The notes below the pieces were generated by a model. That model saw only the letters and a list, made by a program, of their open reading frames with translations, made no database searches and was not told the origin of the DNA. Positions 45,581 through 57,664 of a DNA stretch of 64,000 bases are shown here, in pieces. The stretch comes from Microstegium vimineum (taxonomy: Eukaryota > Streptophyta > Magnoliopsida > Poales > Poaceae): assembly GCA_022036555.1 (NCBI GenBank), contig CM039126.1, positions 31,085,925-31,149,924 on the forward strand, read 5' to 3'. Made by a program: the position numbers and the translations under genes. Each line of letters starts with the position of its first letter. Position 1 is the first letter of the stretch.

Positions 45581-47124
45581 GTGGCTACCGGCGTGAGCGA
45601 GGAGGACCTCCTGGGCAGCCTCCTTCCTCCCAACACGTTGGCCAGGGACACGGCGGGCCCCCGGTCGTTCACCGGGGAGGAGGTGGCGGCCGCTCGTACG
45701 TCGAAGGCCGTGCTTTCCCAGTCCAGCGCGACCTCGCCGGGCGAGGTGGCAGGCGCTGAAGGGAACGTCACCCCTGGGGCCCTACGCCGGCTTGGCCCAG
45801 ACCGTCGTGCCTTTGGGGATGGCGATCCGATTGCCTAGGTCGACCGAACGATCCAGGGGGTGCCGGTGTTCGTGCGGGACGACCAGCGCGAGCTCCGCCA
45901 CTGGAACCGCGTGGCCGCCTCCCGCCGGGAGCACGATCATCTCGTCGTGCGCGCAGTGGAGCTAATCCAGAGGGCGGTCGTGGTGCTTGGCGATGACCTC
46001 TTGCATCACGGCAATGTAAGGGACAGTTTAATCGTAAGTGTTGCTTGTTCTTTTTCGTCGGCCGCGTGACGTCTCCCTTCCTGTAGATCCTAATGGCGAC
46101 GAGTGCCGGGAAGTCCGAGTTCCTCCGTCGCGAGCTTGGTCGGTGGGATCCGGGGTCGTGGACGTCTCCCAGAGAGACCGACGTGGCGGAGGAGCTCGTG
46201 GTGACCCGCCGTCGCACGAAGGAGCTGGAGGAGCAGCTGAGGGCCGCAGAAGCAAGGGCGGCAGATGCCCAGACGTTGGCGCAGCGTGGCACCGCTGACC
46301 TTGAGAGGATCGGGCGAGAGCGTGACGAGGCTCGTGCTGACACCGAGGCCGTCCGCAAGATGCTGGCAGATGAGCACGCGGCGCGCCTGGCTGAGGCCGA
46401 TCATCGGACGGCCACGCGCATCACTGAGGCGGAGGCGCGACGTCGAGCCGTGTCGGCGCTGGACTCTATGGAGGAGGAGCGCAACACCATGCGGCGCCAG
46501 TGTGACATCAACCGCCGAGAGCGCAACGACGCCGTGGCTCGCCTCGAGGACCTATCCAACAAGGTGCGCGAGCGCAGCATCGACGCCGACCGGAGGATTC
46601 TGGAGTTCTCCACTCGGGTTGGTGAGCTGACGATGGTCACCTCGCAGCTTCGTGCGACAATCACCGGTCTGGAGAGGGAGAATGGGGATACGTTGCCATT
46701 CTGTGTTCATTTGTCTTGATGCTTTTGCTTCTGAGCTCGAAGGTTGTGACTCTCCTTTTGTTGTCCCAGAGCTACGTGCTGGTGCATAGGAGTCACAGGC
46801 GCTGCGCGAGGCTGTGCATGGGGTGTGCGACCTTTTCGGCGTGCCAGCCGCGGGGGATGGACCTGACTCGGCTCGGAACTGTGTTGGCCTGCTCTAGGAG
46901 CGGGGTCAAGCTCGGATCCTGCAGGGGCTGCGGGTCGGGATCCACCGCACGATGGCCATCATCGCCTGCCTCTACGATGCCATGACTCCCTCGCTTGTCA
47001 GCGACGGTTACCCTCAGTACACCCCCGAAGACCTGCTTGACCAGATCGAAGCTGTTGCGGAGGAGCCGGCAGCGGTTTTGGCCGCCAAGCTTGACGACGA
47101 AGTGTTCCCGCCGCCGGAGGAGTG
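45581..47124 (+). pseudogene. Antisense coiled-coil gene of the RIRE2-like element
   Basis: Plus-strand exons around 45581-46016, 46084-46695 and 46783-47124; introns 46017-46083 ('GTAAGG...TGTAG') and about 46696-46782. The middle exon is rich in Glu/Arg/Ala heptads ('RRRTKELEEQLRAAEARAAD', 'RITEAEARRRAVSALDSM'): a long coiled coil. The last exon ends 'MAIIACLYDAMTPSL' ... 'EEPAAVLAAKLDDEVFPPPE' and is broken by TAG codons near 46789 and 46893; another TAG lies near 45836. This resembles the C-terminal half of the 'putative gypsy type transposon' family found in grass Tat/RIRE2 elements. The N-terminal part is missing at the left junction. Its role is unknown; it is transcribed, if at all, against the element. 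Confidence 0.55.
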
Positions 47125-47723
47125 ACCCTGCGTGGTCAGAAAACAGGGCCGAGGGCCCTTGTAAAAGAAATTTTAAGTTACCCCTTGCTACAATGTGTCC
47201 CCAGGAGGGCTTTGGACAACTTTTGATTGCTCCTTAGTGAGCTTGTTTTTATGTTTGCTTGCTTTCTAGTTTCCGCATTTCTTCCGTTTCGCACTACTTG
47301 CTCCGCCTTTTTCAGCAAGAGGTTTGATCTGCTCGGGTGGGCAGTCGGGTGGAAGTTCTTGGCTCAGGGGAGCCAGAGTACCTCGCGACCCATTGCCACG
47401 GCCCGGTGAGATTTTCTTTCTTGACTAGGAAAAGCGAAGTTTTCATTCGGCGGGAAAAAGTGCGGGTTTTTGCGCAAAAAGTTTTTCGGAGAGAAAAATA
47501 GGGGGTTCCCCCCTTTCCAGCCCTCGAGTGAGGTGTGCTCTGGCACGCGCCGGGAGTGCACCTTGCTAAGCGATTGGTCCGAGAGTTCCCACATTTTTAT
47601 CCTTCAAACTTTTTGCTAAAGGAGGATTACATACGTATGTACAAATGTGCTAGGTACACTTAAGTAGACAAAGGAAAAAATGACATAGCTGTGGATGCTC
47701 TGGGCGTCCGAGCTCTTCGTGCT

Positions 47724-48110
47724 CTAGGGGTCGACGTCCATATTGTCTGCGGCCTCGATCGCCGCCACCAGCTCCTCGCTGCGCACCTCGGCCATGGCGT
47801 TCTCGCAGCAGTCCACCTCACACTCGTATGCTACCTTGAGGTCGGAGGTGACTGTGATGATGCCGCACGGCCCCGGCATCTTGAGTTTGAGGTAAGTGTA
47901 GTTGGGGACGGCCATGAACTTCGCGTAGCACGACCTCCCCAGCACCGCGTGATATGTCCCGTGGTAAGCCACGACCTCGAAGGTGAGGTCCTCAGTCCGG
48001 AAGTTGTCTGGCTCCCCGAACGTGACGGGCAGGTCGATCTGCCCCAGGGGTACTGTCTGTCTTCCAGGGACGATTCCCTAGAAGGGAGCCCCTGAGGATC
48101 GAAGCTTTTC
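47724..48110 (-). pseudogene. gypsy aspartic protease region
   Basis: The C-terminal part is open (47972-47724): 'VLGRSCYAKFMAVPNYTYLK' and 'YECEVDCCENAMAEVRSEEL', ending at TAG/TAA after 'DNMDVDP'. Upstream, past frame breaks, 'SLNIMYYNAFEALGI' marks the protease active-site region (about 48130-48180). No RT follows. Confidence 0.65.
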
Positions 48111-48469
48111 CCTACATATACCGAGGGCCTCGAACGCGTTGTAGTACATGATGTTGAGGCTGCTGCCCCCGTCCAGCAGCACTTTGGTGAAGCGCACGTT
48201 CCCTATGATTGGGTCACGACAAGCGGGTAGCGACCCGGGTGGGGAATGTGGCTCAGGTGATCGTCTCGCTCGAACGTGATGTCAGACTCCGACCAGTCGA
48301 GGAAGGCCGGAGTTGTCGGGGCGGCCGCGAAGACTTAGCGCTACTCCCGCTTCTGCCGGCGCTTACGACCGTAGTCCTCCGATCCCCCGGAGATCAGGAG
48401 GCACTTGTTGACATGGGGGTAGGAGTCTTCGCGACCCCCATCCCCGTCCTGACCGTCCGGATGCTTCGG

Positions 48470-50742
48470 CTAGTCGTCTTTGTTGGGTACTACCTTGAAG
48501 TATCTGGCCATCATCTCACACTCCTGGAGTGTGTGCTTGACCGGCCTGTTGTGGTACGGGCATGGCTTGGTGAGCATGTCGTCAAACTTGCCCCCCTTCT
48601 TTCCGCCTTGGGGACGGGAAGTCTTGCGATCCGCCGCTGCGACCACGTTGTTGCCACCGCCACGCAGCCGCCACGCTGCCGCCACGTTGGAGCCGCCTTC
48701 ACCGGCGTTCTCCACTTCCTTGCCCTTCCCCTTGTCGGGGTGGAAGATTGCACCGACTGCATCTTCGCCAGATGCGTAGCTTGTGGTGATGTCGAGGAGT
48801 TGCTCGGTCGTGCGGGGGTTGCTGCGGCCTAGCTCATGGACCAGCTGCTTGTAGGTGGTGCCTGCGAGAAACGCCCCCACCACGTCTGTGTCGGCTGCAG
48901 TCGGGAGCCTTGTGCACTGCTGGGAGAAGCGATGGATGTAGTCCCAGAGGGACTCGCCTGCCTTCGGCCTGCAGCTGCGGAGGTCCCAGGGGTTGCCTGG
49001 GCGTGCGTAGGTTGCCTGGAAATTCCCGACGAAGGCCTATCGCAGGGAACTCCACCCATTGATGGTGTCGGGGGGTAGGTGCTCAAGCCATGTGCGGGTC
49101 GAGTCTGAGAGGTGGAGAGGCAAGTTGCGGACGATGAACTCATCGTCGTCCATGCCGCCAGCCTGGTAGGCGAGGCGATAGTCGTGGAGCCAGAGTCCGG
49201 GGTTCGTCTCCCCGGAGTACCGGACAATGTTGGCTGGCTATCAGAAACGTTGCGGGAACGGGGCACGGCGGATGCAGCGAGTATAGGCCAGCAGGCCCGG
49301 TGGCTCTGGTGGAGGGACCGATCCCCCCCGCTGTCTTACCGACCACCACGGCAGACGTGGTAGCCCCTGCTCGTGTCGTCCTGCTTGGCGTGCTTGCGCG
49401 CGTCGAGCATGTCATGCACGTCGCGTTTGTCGCCCACGCAGGCGTGAACCGTCGAACGTCGACGCTTGCCCGGCGCGGGGTCCTGGTGAACTGAGCCCTC
49501 ACGGTCGTTGGGCACCGGGTCAACCTGATGGATGGGGTTAAGCCCGCGCCTCCGCGATGCGGAGCTCTCGGCCTGCTGAACCGCAGTGCGCCCCAGGAGA
49601 GACTTCAGCTCTTCGTGAGCAAGCTTCCCCTCAGGCGTGTCTGGGACCAGGAGGTTGCGGAGCAGCATCGCCGCTACCGTGATGTTCTGACTTGCCCGCG
49701 CGAACTGCGGCGGGTCATGCTCATCGTTGATGATGCGTTGGTGCACGGCTCAGGCCTCCCTGTGAGCGTGGGGCTTTCCGGGGGCCTTGGTAGTTTCACG
49801 CTCAAGCTGCTCGCGCTCGAACGTTACTCGTCGCTGCCCTTCCGTGAGCTTCCGCTCCATGTCACGGAGTTCTTCCAGGTAGCGTCGTTGAGCATCCAAG
49901 GATTGGGGGTCGCCCCGCGGGGCGGGAGCCGGCGGTCTTGCCCTGCCGACGGGAGTGTGGACGACGTCGTCGTCCCCGTCCTCAATGAGGGTGGGGTCGA
50001 CGGCGGTTCTGGGCGGAGGTGTGTCGCACATGAAGCACTCGTGGCCACAGCCCGCGCTGTGGTCACTCGAGTCGGAGTCGAGCAAGTAATTGCTAGCGTG
50101 TAGGAAACCATAAAAGGCCTCCTTATCCCCCAGACCTTCAAAGTCCAGGGGCTCCCAGGGGTCGACGCTATCATGGCTGGAGCCGGCGTAGGAGGTGGCC
50201 TCCGAACTTGTGAGGAGGTCGGAGGCAGACCGGAGATGAGGGGACGCAAGCCCGATGTACGTCCCCTCCACGGGGTCGGCACGGAAACCCGCGGCCACTG
50301 CCTCCAAGTACGATGCGGCGGCATTCCGCATGCCAGGCGGTAGCACCCTTGCGACGGGAGCATTGATGAGCCCAGGGGAGAACGGCTGTCCTCCTGCGAG
50401 CTGCACCGTCACCTTGGTGAACGCGAAGTGGAGGTTGTGCAGGGACCACTGAGTCGGCTGGGGTTTGAACTCAGGGTGGTCGGCTCGTGGGACGGCTGTC
50501 CCTGGAGCAGTTCGCCCCCCGGAGGGCGGCAGGCCAAGGTGGGCCATGGATGCCGAGATGGCATCCATGGCTACCTTGGAGGAGGCGGTGGGGCAACGGA
50601 GGACCAGGTCGGCCCCCCTGCCCATGGCACTAGAAGTCCAGGCTGCCAAATCGAACAAGGGAGCCTGGAGAGAAATCAACGCGGCGACTAGCCATCCGAA
50701 AATCGAAAATACGAGTGACATGCAAAGTCCCCTACCTGGCAC
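48470..50742 (-). pseudogene. RIRE2-like Gag
   Basis: N-terminal part open 50742-49750 (330 residues) with a Ser/Asp-rich region 'SSHDSVDPWEPLDFEGLGDK' and a C-terminal coiled coil ('RYLEELRDMERKLTEGQRR'). It continues with 'NITVAAMLLRNLLVPDTPEG' (49746 on). The Gag core, in another frame at about 49260-48830, reads 'DDEFIVRNLPLHLSDSTRTW' and 'SLWDYIHRFSQQCTRL'. The last part (48883-48470) has 'FLAGTTYKQLVHELG' and a CxxH...C zinc knuckle 'CPYHNRPVKHTLQEC'. Several stops and frame changes divide it. Gag would package element RNA. Confidence 0.8.
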
Positions 50743-50754
50743 GTCAACTGTCGA

Positions 50755-51898
50755 TGTCTAAAATGGCGGGGTCTAGACAACCAACGAGTAAATTTCTAAG
50801 CGTGTCGGAGTTCGGATGGTTATGCTCAGAGAACACACGGTTTATACTAGTTCAGGCACGAACGCCCTACGTCCAGTTTGCGGCGGAGTCGTGTTACCGA
50901 GCATGGAGAGCTCGTAGAGGGGGGCTACAAGCTGTGGAGAGAGGGAAGCTGGTTCCCAGGTCTCGTGCGTATAGGTTCTTGGTTCTGGTGAGAGCTCGCG
51001 TGGACGCAAGCGTATGTGTGTGTGTGTGTGAATGAGTTGAAAAAAGTTCAGAGAGCCAGAGATTGGAGATCCATTCTCCCCCATTATACGTAGGGAGAGA
51101 TGGAGGATTACAGTAGAGAGAGAAGCGTGGGCCCGGCTTGGGCTGTAGTCGTGGGAGTGCTTCGGCTTCTGTTCGCCTTCCTTCCCGAGAAATATTACGC
51201 CTATAGACATGTGTCCCGGTCCTGTTCGTCCTTGATGGAGCTATATCCATGCGCCTTGAGACCAGGAACATCGTTGTTCCCTTACCTGGGCATGGGGGGA
51301 TGTTGGCCGCACAGGGCCAGGCACCCCCGCGTTCCGTCGTATAGGGCTGATGACGCCACAATCCATGTTCAAGTGTCCGTCAGTGGTATGGCGCAGGGAT
51401 GGTGAACGTCAGTCGTTTGTTAGGTCACACAGGACCTTGTACCGTAGGGAGGACAGGGGCAGGCATGGTGGTTCACGCCTCGGAGCCCCATCCCTAAGGA
51501 CGAGGGGTACTGTGGACCTTTTGACCATAGGCCAGGACGCCACGGGCCGGTTGTGGCACCGACTCCTCCGAGGGCAGGTTGCATCACGGATGACGCCGCG
51601 CTAGCTCGAACGAGGTGGAAGTGTCTCCGAGGGTAGAGGACGTCATGGCTAACGTCGCCCTGGCTCGGGCGAGGCGGGAGAGCCTCCGAGGGTGGATGAC
51701 GTCTCGGCGACATCACCCGAGCTCGGGCGAGGCGGAAGATCCTCCGAGGGAGCGGCGCCTATCTCGGTTGGTCGGAGGCGTGGAGACTCCGTGGGTGGAT
51801 GACATCACCCTTGCTTGGATGAGGCGGAGAGCCCTCGAGGGTGATTTTGTTTTTGCGAAGTGCGATGTTTAGGGTACCCCTTTCTCAGGTATCCGACA
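50755..51898 (-). repeat. RIRE2-like 5' LTR
   Basis: 1144 bp; on the minus strand begins 'TGTCGGATACCTGAG' and ends 'CCATTTTAGACA'. It sits in copia2 integrase sequence (51899 on). Following 5-mer ATTGG; no left partner. A (TG)n run is at 51014-51029. Confidence 0.8.
51601..51853 (-). repeat. ~60-bp degenerate tandem repeats in the RIRE2-like LTR
   Basis: Units with 'GCTCGGGCGAGGCGGGAGAG' and 'CCTCCGAGGGTGGATGACGT' recur at about 51601, 51661, 51720 and 51812, near the U3 start of the LTR. Confidence 0.65.
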
Positions 51899-52615
51899 AT
51901 TGGAGATAGCAATTTTTCCAAGACCTTTCACCTTGCCTTTGCCATTGTCACCAAAAGTAATACTATTATACACATCATTGTCATCTTGATTGATAGAGTT
52001 GAACATTCTTCCATCACCAGTCATGTGTTGGGTGCACCTACTATCAAGTACCCAATACCTCCCCCCAGCTTTATAATTGACCTACTAGAGAGATCAATTC
52101 TTTTTGGGTACCCAAACTTTCTTGGGTCCTACAAGGTTAGTTACCAACTTCTTTGGTACCCATATAGCCTTCTTGGAAGACATCCATGGTGCACGAACAA
52201 ACTTAGCATGAACACCATTAGTACCCTTGGTAAGGACATAGAAAGAATCAAGCCTAATTAAGGATACATTATCATTTGGCTTCTTGTTCATGCATTTTTT
52301 CTCATTGTGACCAACTTGCTTGCAATTCTTGCAAAACCTACTAGTGTTCTTCACAAAACTGGTCTTGTGAGGAGCAAAAGTGGCCTTACCTTTCTTGGGG
52401 GTATAGCCCAATCCCTATTTGTAGAGAGATTCTCTTTCTCTACCTAAGCACATAAGCAAGCGGCCCTCACCTCCATAAGCCTTAGCTATGGAGTGATTGA
52501 GCTTTGTAACGTCCTTCTTGAGGGTTTCATTTTCAACCATTAGTGAGGCATCACAAGTGAAACCATCATTAGTAGATGGAGTAGAAATGGAAGTGCTACA
52601 AGAAGGGTTAGTGGG
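51899..52615 (-). pseudogene. copia2 Gag end and protease start
   Basis: Gag C-terminus with an intact zinc knuckle 'CKNCKQVGHNEKKC' (CX2CX4HX4C) in 52411-52094, preceded by 'SLMVENETLKKDVTKLNHSI' (52636-52415, across the solo-LTR junction). A TAG near 52415 separates the two. At 52050-51899 the protease/GAG-pre-integrase border is visible in another frame ('NSITFGDNGKGKVKGLGK' type), similar to copia1 near 19230. Confidence 0.75.
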
Positions 52616-55600
52616 TGTTGACGCTAAGAATGACATACTTTTACATACTCAAAATACCGTCAACAGCCTCGGTTTCAAGGGAAGAATAACACTTCATGAA
52701 CATATTTATCAATAATTAGTTCCACATGTACTTGGAAAGCCTTTTTTTGCAAGGGATGATATTTCAGGAGAAACAGGGGTGCTGGAAGCTCCTTTTGCAG
52801 GTCGGTCGACCTGTGATTGGAGCCAAAATCTAGTCCCTCTGCACCATGAGACTCCTAACATGTCCAGGAGCTCCCACGAAGAAGCCTAGCTCCAAAGACC
52901 CCAAACACAGGTCGATCGACCTGGGTTTGGAGACTTCTAGCCAGCCAAGCCACCATGATCCACCCCAAGATGAGTATAACCCTTGGATGCAACTTGTGCT
53001 TTCATTCAATGAACCAGATTAAGTGCACAAGGATCCATGGGCCCACAACAAGAGAATCAACGTGACAAATACCTCAGAAGAGTCAACCAAGCTCAATGAT
53101 AGATAGGTCCACCTTCTAGAAGGTGGTGGTGGGACCAAGACCCCTAAGGGGTTTGGCCGACCCCCCTAAGAGGCCTAGAGCCTCCCAGCTCCTCCTTGAG
53201 CTATGGGGCCTCCTTCTAGAAGAAGTGACATGTCCCACATGTCATAGGGGGGTCGTTCGACCCCCCTAAGTGCCCCCCTGAAGGCCCAGGTGACTCCTTG
53301 TCACATTTCCCATGTGATGGAGATCAAAGCGGTCCAATCTGAGGCGGTTTGAAGGCGGTGGATCCAAGGGCTCAAGATGGAGCTCTCCTAGATCGATGAT
53401 GTGGTGGTGGAGTAGCCCCTACTCCACCTCCCACTATAAATAGAGGTTCATACCCCCTCTTCACACATCGTGGACAAGCCTACAAGCTCAATCACTTAGA
53501 ATTATCGTAGTAGTTAGTCTAGTGTGGGAGTTAGAGTAGAGTTGAGATGTGCTCGGGATTTCCGGAATTGTCTCCTAGAGAGTCTGGTATAGCTCTTGTA
53601 CCTTTCCTTTTCTGTAAGAGTTATCTTATTTAATATATTACTTTTCCTCTGCTTTACATAGTATTTACTTTGAGCATTACTATACTTGTTATAGTATTGT
53701 TATGTGCTTTTGCTTATTACTAGCCTTTATATCAATAGTCTATGATCCTTCGTGGCCATTCTTGTATGCGATCATTGCCTATCATATGGTGCTTTGGTTG
53801 TAGATCACAATTAAAGTAGTGAGTTGTGTGTAAGCGTGGTGCTTATACATAATCTTAATCTTGGTTACCGCTTGTCGCATGGATTGTTTGTGGTAGCTAG
53901 CAAGAGAGTGACAACCTTGTCTAGTCTTTGTATTCCACCATGTGTTCTTAGGCAAGTTCTTAAAAGGTAAGGCCCCCATAAAAAGAGAGCATGGTCCGGT
54001 TGGAGTTTCATCTCCTACTGATCTATTCTCTCGCCTAGCATATGTTGACATTCGTTAAGTGCAAAGAGAATATGAAAGATTTCCGCAAGCGCACAGAATA
54101 TCATTGTAGCATTTTACCAGGAGTATTCTAGGGTCGTTATTTATATTTTACCGCAGGGAAACAATGGTTAAAGAATCTGATAATTTACCATCATGTATCT
54201 ACTAACTTAATAAACCAACTAGACGAAAGCAGGAGGTAAATGATATGTAATAGGAATTGAAGATAATAATCATCACACACGAGAATTCTAAGATAAATGA
54301 GTAAATACAAATAGTTGGAGGACAACGGGAGAGATCAAAATTCCTGAATACTTCTCTATTACTTTGGTTCTATGATAATAGGAAGTGGATAAATATAGCA
54401 ATCACACAATAGCACTTCGGGACATCAGAACACTAGCCACGAAAAGGGATGAGAAGGGGGCTAGGAAGCTCCGACTACCGTCCTACGAACACTAACCCTA
54501 ACGTGGTGGAATACATCGGCCATTAGGTTTGTCACATCCTGGGGCTACCACAACTATCCGTAAGGGTCAGGCGCCACCTCAGTTAGCCTCTAGTCTAGAC
54601 ACCATGTCTACACTATTAATTACTACTCTAATTATCTAGTATATCTAGAGCACTCGATGCGAGTGGAGATCCTATGCTAAAGTATAACAACTATATTAAC
54701 CAACGATAATTTGCATAAAGTAAATAGAGAAGATAAATATATTAAAACATAAGTATTACAAGGATAAGATACAAGATATACCGGATCTCTGAAGACTCCT
54801 CCAGAACCGAAGCGTAGCTCTGCTCTCCCTAACTCCCAACTAGAACTAATCTACTACATTGGAAAGTCTAGCCCTAATTCTCTAGAGTTGAGAGATCATC
54901 CTTTCGAGGGATGCCTCTACAACTCCATGATGATTGATTCAATGGGGATGCCTCTGGGGGAGGTCTACCCATTTATTTATAGCTCTAGGGGATGGAGGAG
55001 CCTTCTAAGTAGTCGATGTGGTACTAATGCGTTGCACCTACTCCTCCGCGATCTTTAGGTCGGTGGGGCGCCGCCACGCGAAGCAGATCTTGGCCCATTA
55101 CTGTAGCATGCCGCCCGCGCATAGGGTGGGCTGGCCAGCCCTCTTCTGGGGCCAAATGGGTCCATCTTCGTTCTAGACTCTCCTCTTGTCCTCTGGAACC
55201 TAATAGTGCCAATTTCCCAATCGGTTTGGGCAGGGAAACGTGTCGTGGTAGGATGCTTCCTTTTCCAAGTCCTGTTATAGTCCCTGGAAAATATATATTC
55301 ACCAAAGCTATGGAATTCTGTCAGTTTAGTCCTCCAATATATGTTAAGTGATGGTTCCAGTATGGTTCCATTGCAGTGTTGATATCTTTCTCATCGTGGC
55401 TCCAAATATAGCAAGTGATAGGTCCGTTTCGATTGGATCGATGAGCTGTTTGTAATGGTGTACTTCAATTCCTTATTTGAGGTACTTTTATATAGTGGAA
55501 CTTGGATATCCTGCAAAGTAAGTGAGAACACCAAAACTCGTGGAACTTGTTAGAATTAAACCTTATAACTATGCTTTATAATTTATTTCTTATCATTTCA

Positions 55601-56027
55601 TGCAATAGTTGATGGCTATATTTAGGTGTTAAGAGCCATCAACATCATACTTGTTTTGAGGAGGCAAACTATTCTATTTAGACTAATTAATTTGCTAAGT
55701 ACATTGAATTAGAGTGAATCACATAGGAGTCCTTATCTCTCTCGTTGTCCTTCCACCAAGCTATACTTACTAGTTATCCTTAGTTATCTTATACCTTGGC
55801 TTGTTCATTCATCACCTTCCTATCACATTATACGTTACCCCTCTATACTAGTTGGTACTAAGTTGAGGTGCTCTCTAGGATCTCTCTCTCTAATTATCAT
55901 TTCTAACTACCGCTTTCCCTTGGGAAAATATAAATTACAATACCTTAGAATACTCCTAGGTGAAGTGCTACAACGGTATAATTTGTGCGCTTGTGGATTT
56001 ATCCAATAGTCATAAGAAATACCAACA
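52616..56027 (+). mobile_element. Solo LTR 'A2' (Athila-like), interrupted by 'B'
   Basis: LTR in plus direction: 52616-54042 plus 55645/55650-56027, with perfect 5-bp target duplication GTGGG (52611-52615 and 56028-56032). No interior, hence solo LTR from LTR-LTR recombination. Same family as A1. TATA at 53435-53442; variable palindromes upstream: 'GGTCGGTCGACC' (52800-52811), 'GGTCGATCGACC' (52910-52921), 'GGTCGTTCGACC' (53251-53262). Confidence 0.85.
54043..55644 (-). mobile_element. Solo LTR 'B' nested in A2
   Basis: 1602 bp, 'TGTTGACATTCG' to 'GCCATCAACA'. Flanked by GCATA (54038-54042) and TCATA (55645-55649), a target duplication with one change; A1 shows the uninterrupted site 'TAGCATACTTG'. 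Left edge has the U5 module 'TTCCGCAAGCGCACAG'; minus-strand TATA 'CTATAAATAAAT' at about 54971-54982. Related to LTR C. Confidence 0.85.
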
Positions 56028-57530
56028 GTGGGAGCAACAATGATTGGAGCATAAAATGATTCATCAAAAATATCCCAAGTAATGCCCATGTCACATGTTG
56101 GGATAATCTCCTTATTTTGATCAAGGAGTAGGGAATGAACTCTTTCAAGCTTAGTGTGATTCCTTTCTAGCTTATCATGGGCTTCCACTAGCCTCTCATG
56201 AGTAGTTATGGCCTCATCAAGGGTTTGCTCAAGAGCCTCATTGCTCTTTCCTAAATCCTTGCATTCCTTTGTCTTTTTATCAATGTAAGTCCAAGCTTGA
56301 TCTAACATGTCCATGAGTTCCTCCTTGGAGGGCTCCTCATGATCACTCTCACTCTCACTCTCATCATGAGATAGTACCTTAGCGGACTTATCCATGAAGC
56401 ATGATGATGGAGTGTCGAAGAGCGAGATCTTGTCTTTCATAGCAATGTCTGCAAGAGCCTTCTTCTTACTTGATGTTCTTCTTTTCACGATCATCATCAT
56501 CTTCATTTGAGGAGGCATCACTATCCCAAGTCACAATGTGAGAGTATCCCTTCTTCTTCTTGTCAATGGAGGGCTTCTTCTCTTTGCCTCTCGTCTTGTG
56601 ATCATCATCATCGTTGTCACATGATAGGGACATTGAGCAATAGGATGATCTTGACTTCCACACTTGAAGCACTTTCTTGGTTCATCAAAGCTCTTGGAGG
56701 AGGTCTTCTTTCTTCTTTCATGGTAGCCCTTCTTCTTCATGGACTTGCAAAGTGCTTCACAAAGACAGCCATTTCCTCCTCCTCCTCATTACTAGCATTT
56801 GGATCTTCACTATTACTTGATTCTTCAATCTTTGCTTTGCTCTTGCTCTTTTGTGATGAAGTGGCTTTGAATGCCACACTCTTCTTCTTCTCATCCTTCT
56901 TCTCTTCCTTCTTCACCTCTTCCTCTTTGTTCTCCCAGTAGGTGTCATCGGTCATCAGATCCTCCAATACTTGGTTTGGTGTCATGGTGTCCAATCCACC
57001 TCTCACAAGCAAAGTGACAAGCATACCAAACTAGGGAGGAATACATCTCAAGAACTTATGAGACAAATCCTTGTCCTCCACCTTCTCACCAATAGCCGTG
57101 AGATCATTGACAAGAACTTGAAGATGGTGAAACATCTCCGGCATATTCTCATCATCCTTCATCTTGAAGCTTGTGAACTTCTCCTTGAGAATATAGGCCT
57201 TGGCCCCTTGATGGCTTGTGTGCCCTCAAATGATTCTTCAAGCTTCTTCCAAGCCGCATGAGCACTCTCCAAGTTCTTAATTTCCTCAAACACCCTCTCA
57301 CCAAGAGCCTCATGAATAGCACTAAGAACAATGTCATTGAATTGTAGCTTCTCTTCTTCGACATTAGTGGGATTCTCCTCATTCACTACCTCAAACTTCT
57401 TCTCCACCACAAGCCACACCTTCTGACTAATTGACTTGATGTGTGTGGTCATCTTGACCTTCCAATGGCCATAGTTGGTGCCATCAAAGTGAGGTAATTT
57501 CTTTGTGTTGTTGATAAGAGTCATCTTCAA
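56028..57530 (-). pseudogene. copia2 Gag
   Basis: Starts 'MKMTLINNTKKLPHFDGTNY' at 57530, then 'GHWKVKMTTHIKSISQKVWL', the copia Gag (UBN2) start. A frame change near 57190 and others lead through Lys/Glu-rich sequence (57024-56737) to an intact zinc knuckle 'CFKCGSQDHPIAQC' (about 56670) and a coiled-coil part ('AWTYIDKKTKECKDLGKS', 56521 on) that ends at the A2 insertion. Gag function as for copia1, but this copy is divergent from copia1 and is a different family. Confidence 0.8.
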
Positions 57531-57581
57531 ACCGTACGTTGTTAAGCCTCAAATCAATGGTGTACTAGCTCTAATACTACT

Positions 57582-57664
57582 TGAAAGATCCTAAGGATGG
57601 CTAGAGGGGGTGAATAGACAAAATAAAAATCTACAACACAAACTCAACAAACAAGTTAGATAAT
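57582..57664 (-). repeat. copia2 5' LTR edge
   Basis: Starts 'TGAAAGATCCTAAGGATGGC', similar in form to the copia1 LTR edge 'TGAAAGGATCAAGATGCCC'. Only about 83 bases remain before LTR E begins. Confidence 0.7.

Larger units (their letters stand above)
45561..51898 (-). mobile_element. RIRE2-like gypsy element without RT/integrase
   Basis: Minus-strand element: 5' LTR 50755-51898, PBS-like 'TTGACGTGCCAGGTAGGGG', gag (50742-48470), protease (ending 47724), and then directly a plus-strand spliced gene (45581-47124) lying antisense. RT, RNase H and integrase are absent and the 3' LTR is missing at the left. The protease frame ends at its own stop codon, so lack of pol could be a family trait (non-autonomous element) rather than damage. 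Confidence 0.7.
51899..57664 (-). mobile_element. copia element 'copia2', fragmented
   Basis: Minus-strand copia remains: LTR start at 57582 ('TGAAAGATCCTAAGG'), PBS-like 'GTAGTATTAGAGC' beside it, gag 57530-56028, interrupted by solo LTR A2 (52616-56027), then 52615-51899 with the rest of gag and the start of the protease/integrase region. It is cut at 51898 by the RIRE2-like LTR and at 57665 by LTR E. Confidence 0.8.

Noticed and set aside
48209..48832. 207-codon plus-strand frame
   Set aside because: Antisense of RIRE2-like gag; composition reflects the gag codons.
49528..50103. 191-codon plus-strand frame
   Set aside because: Antisense of the Gag N-terminal region.
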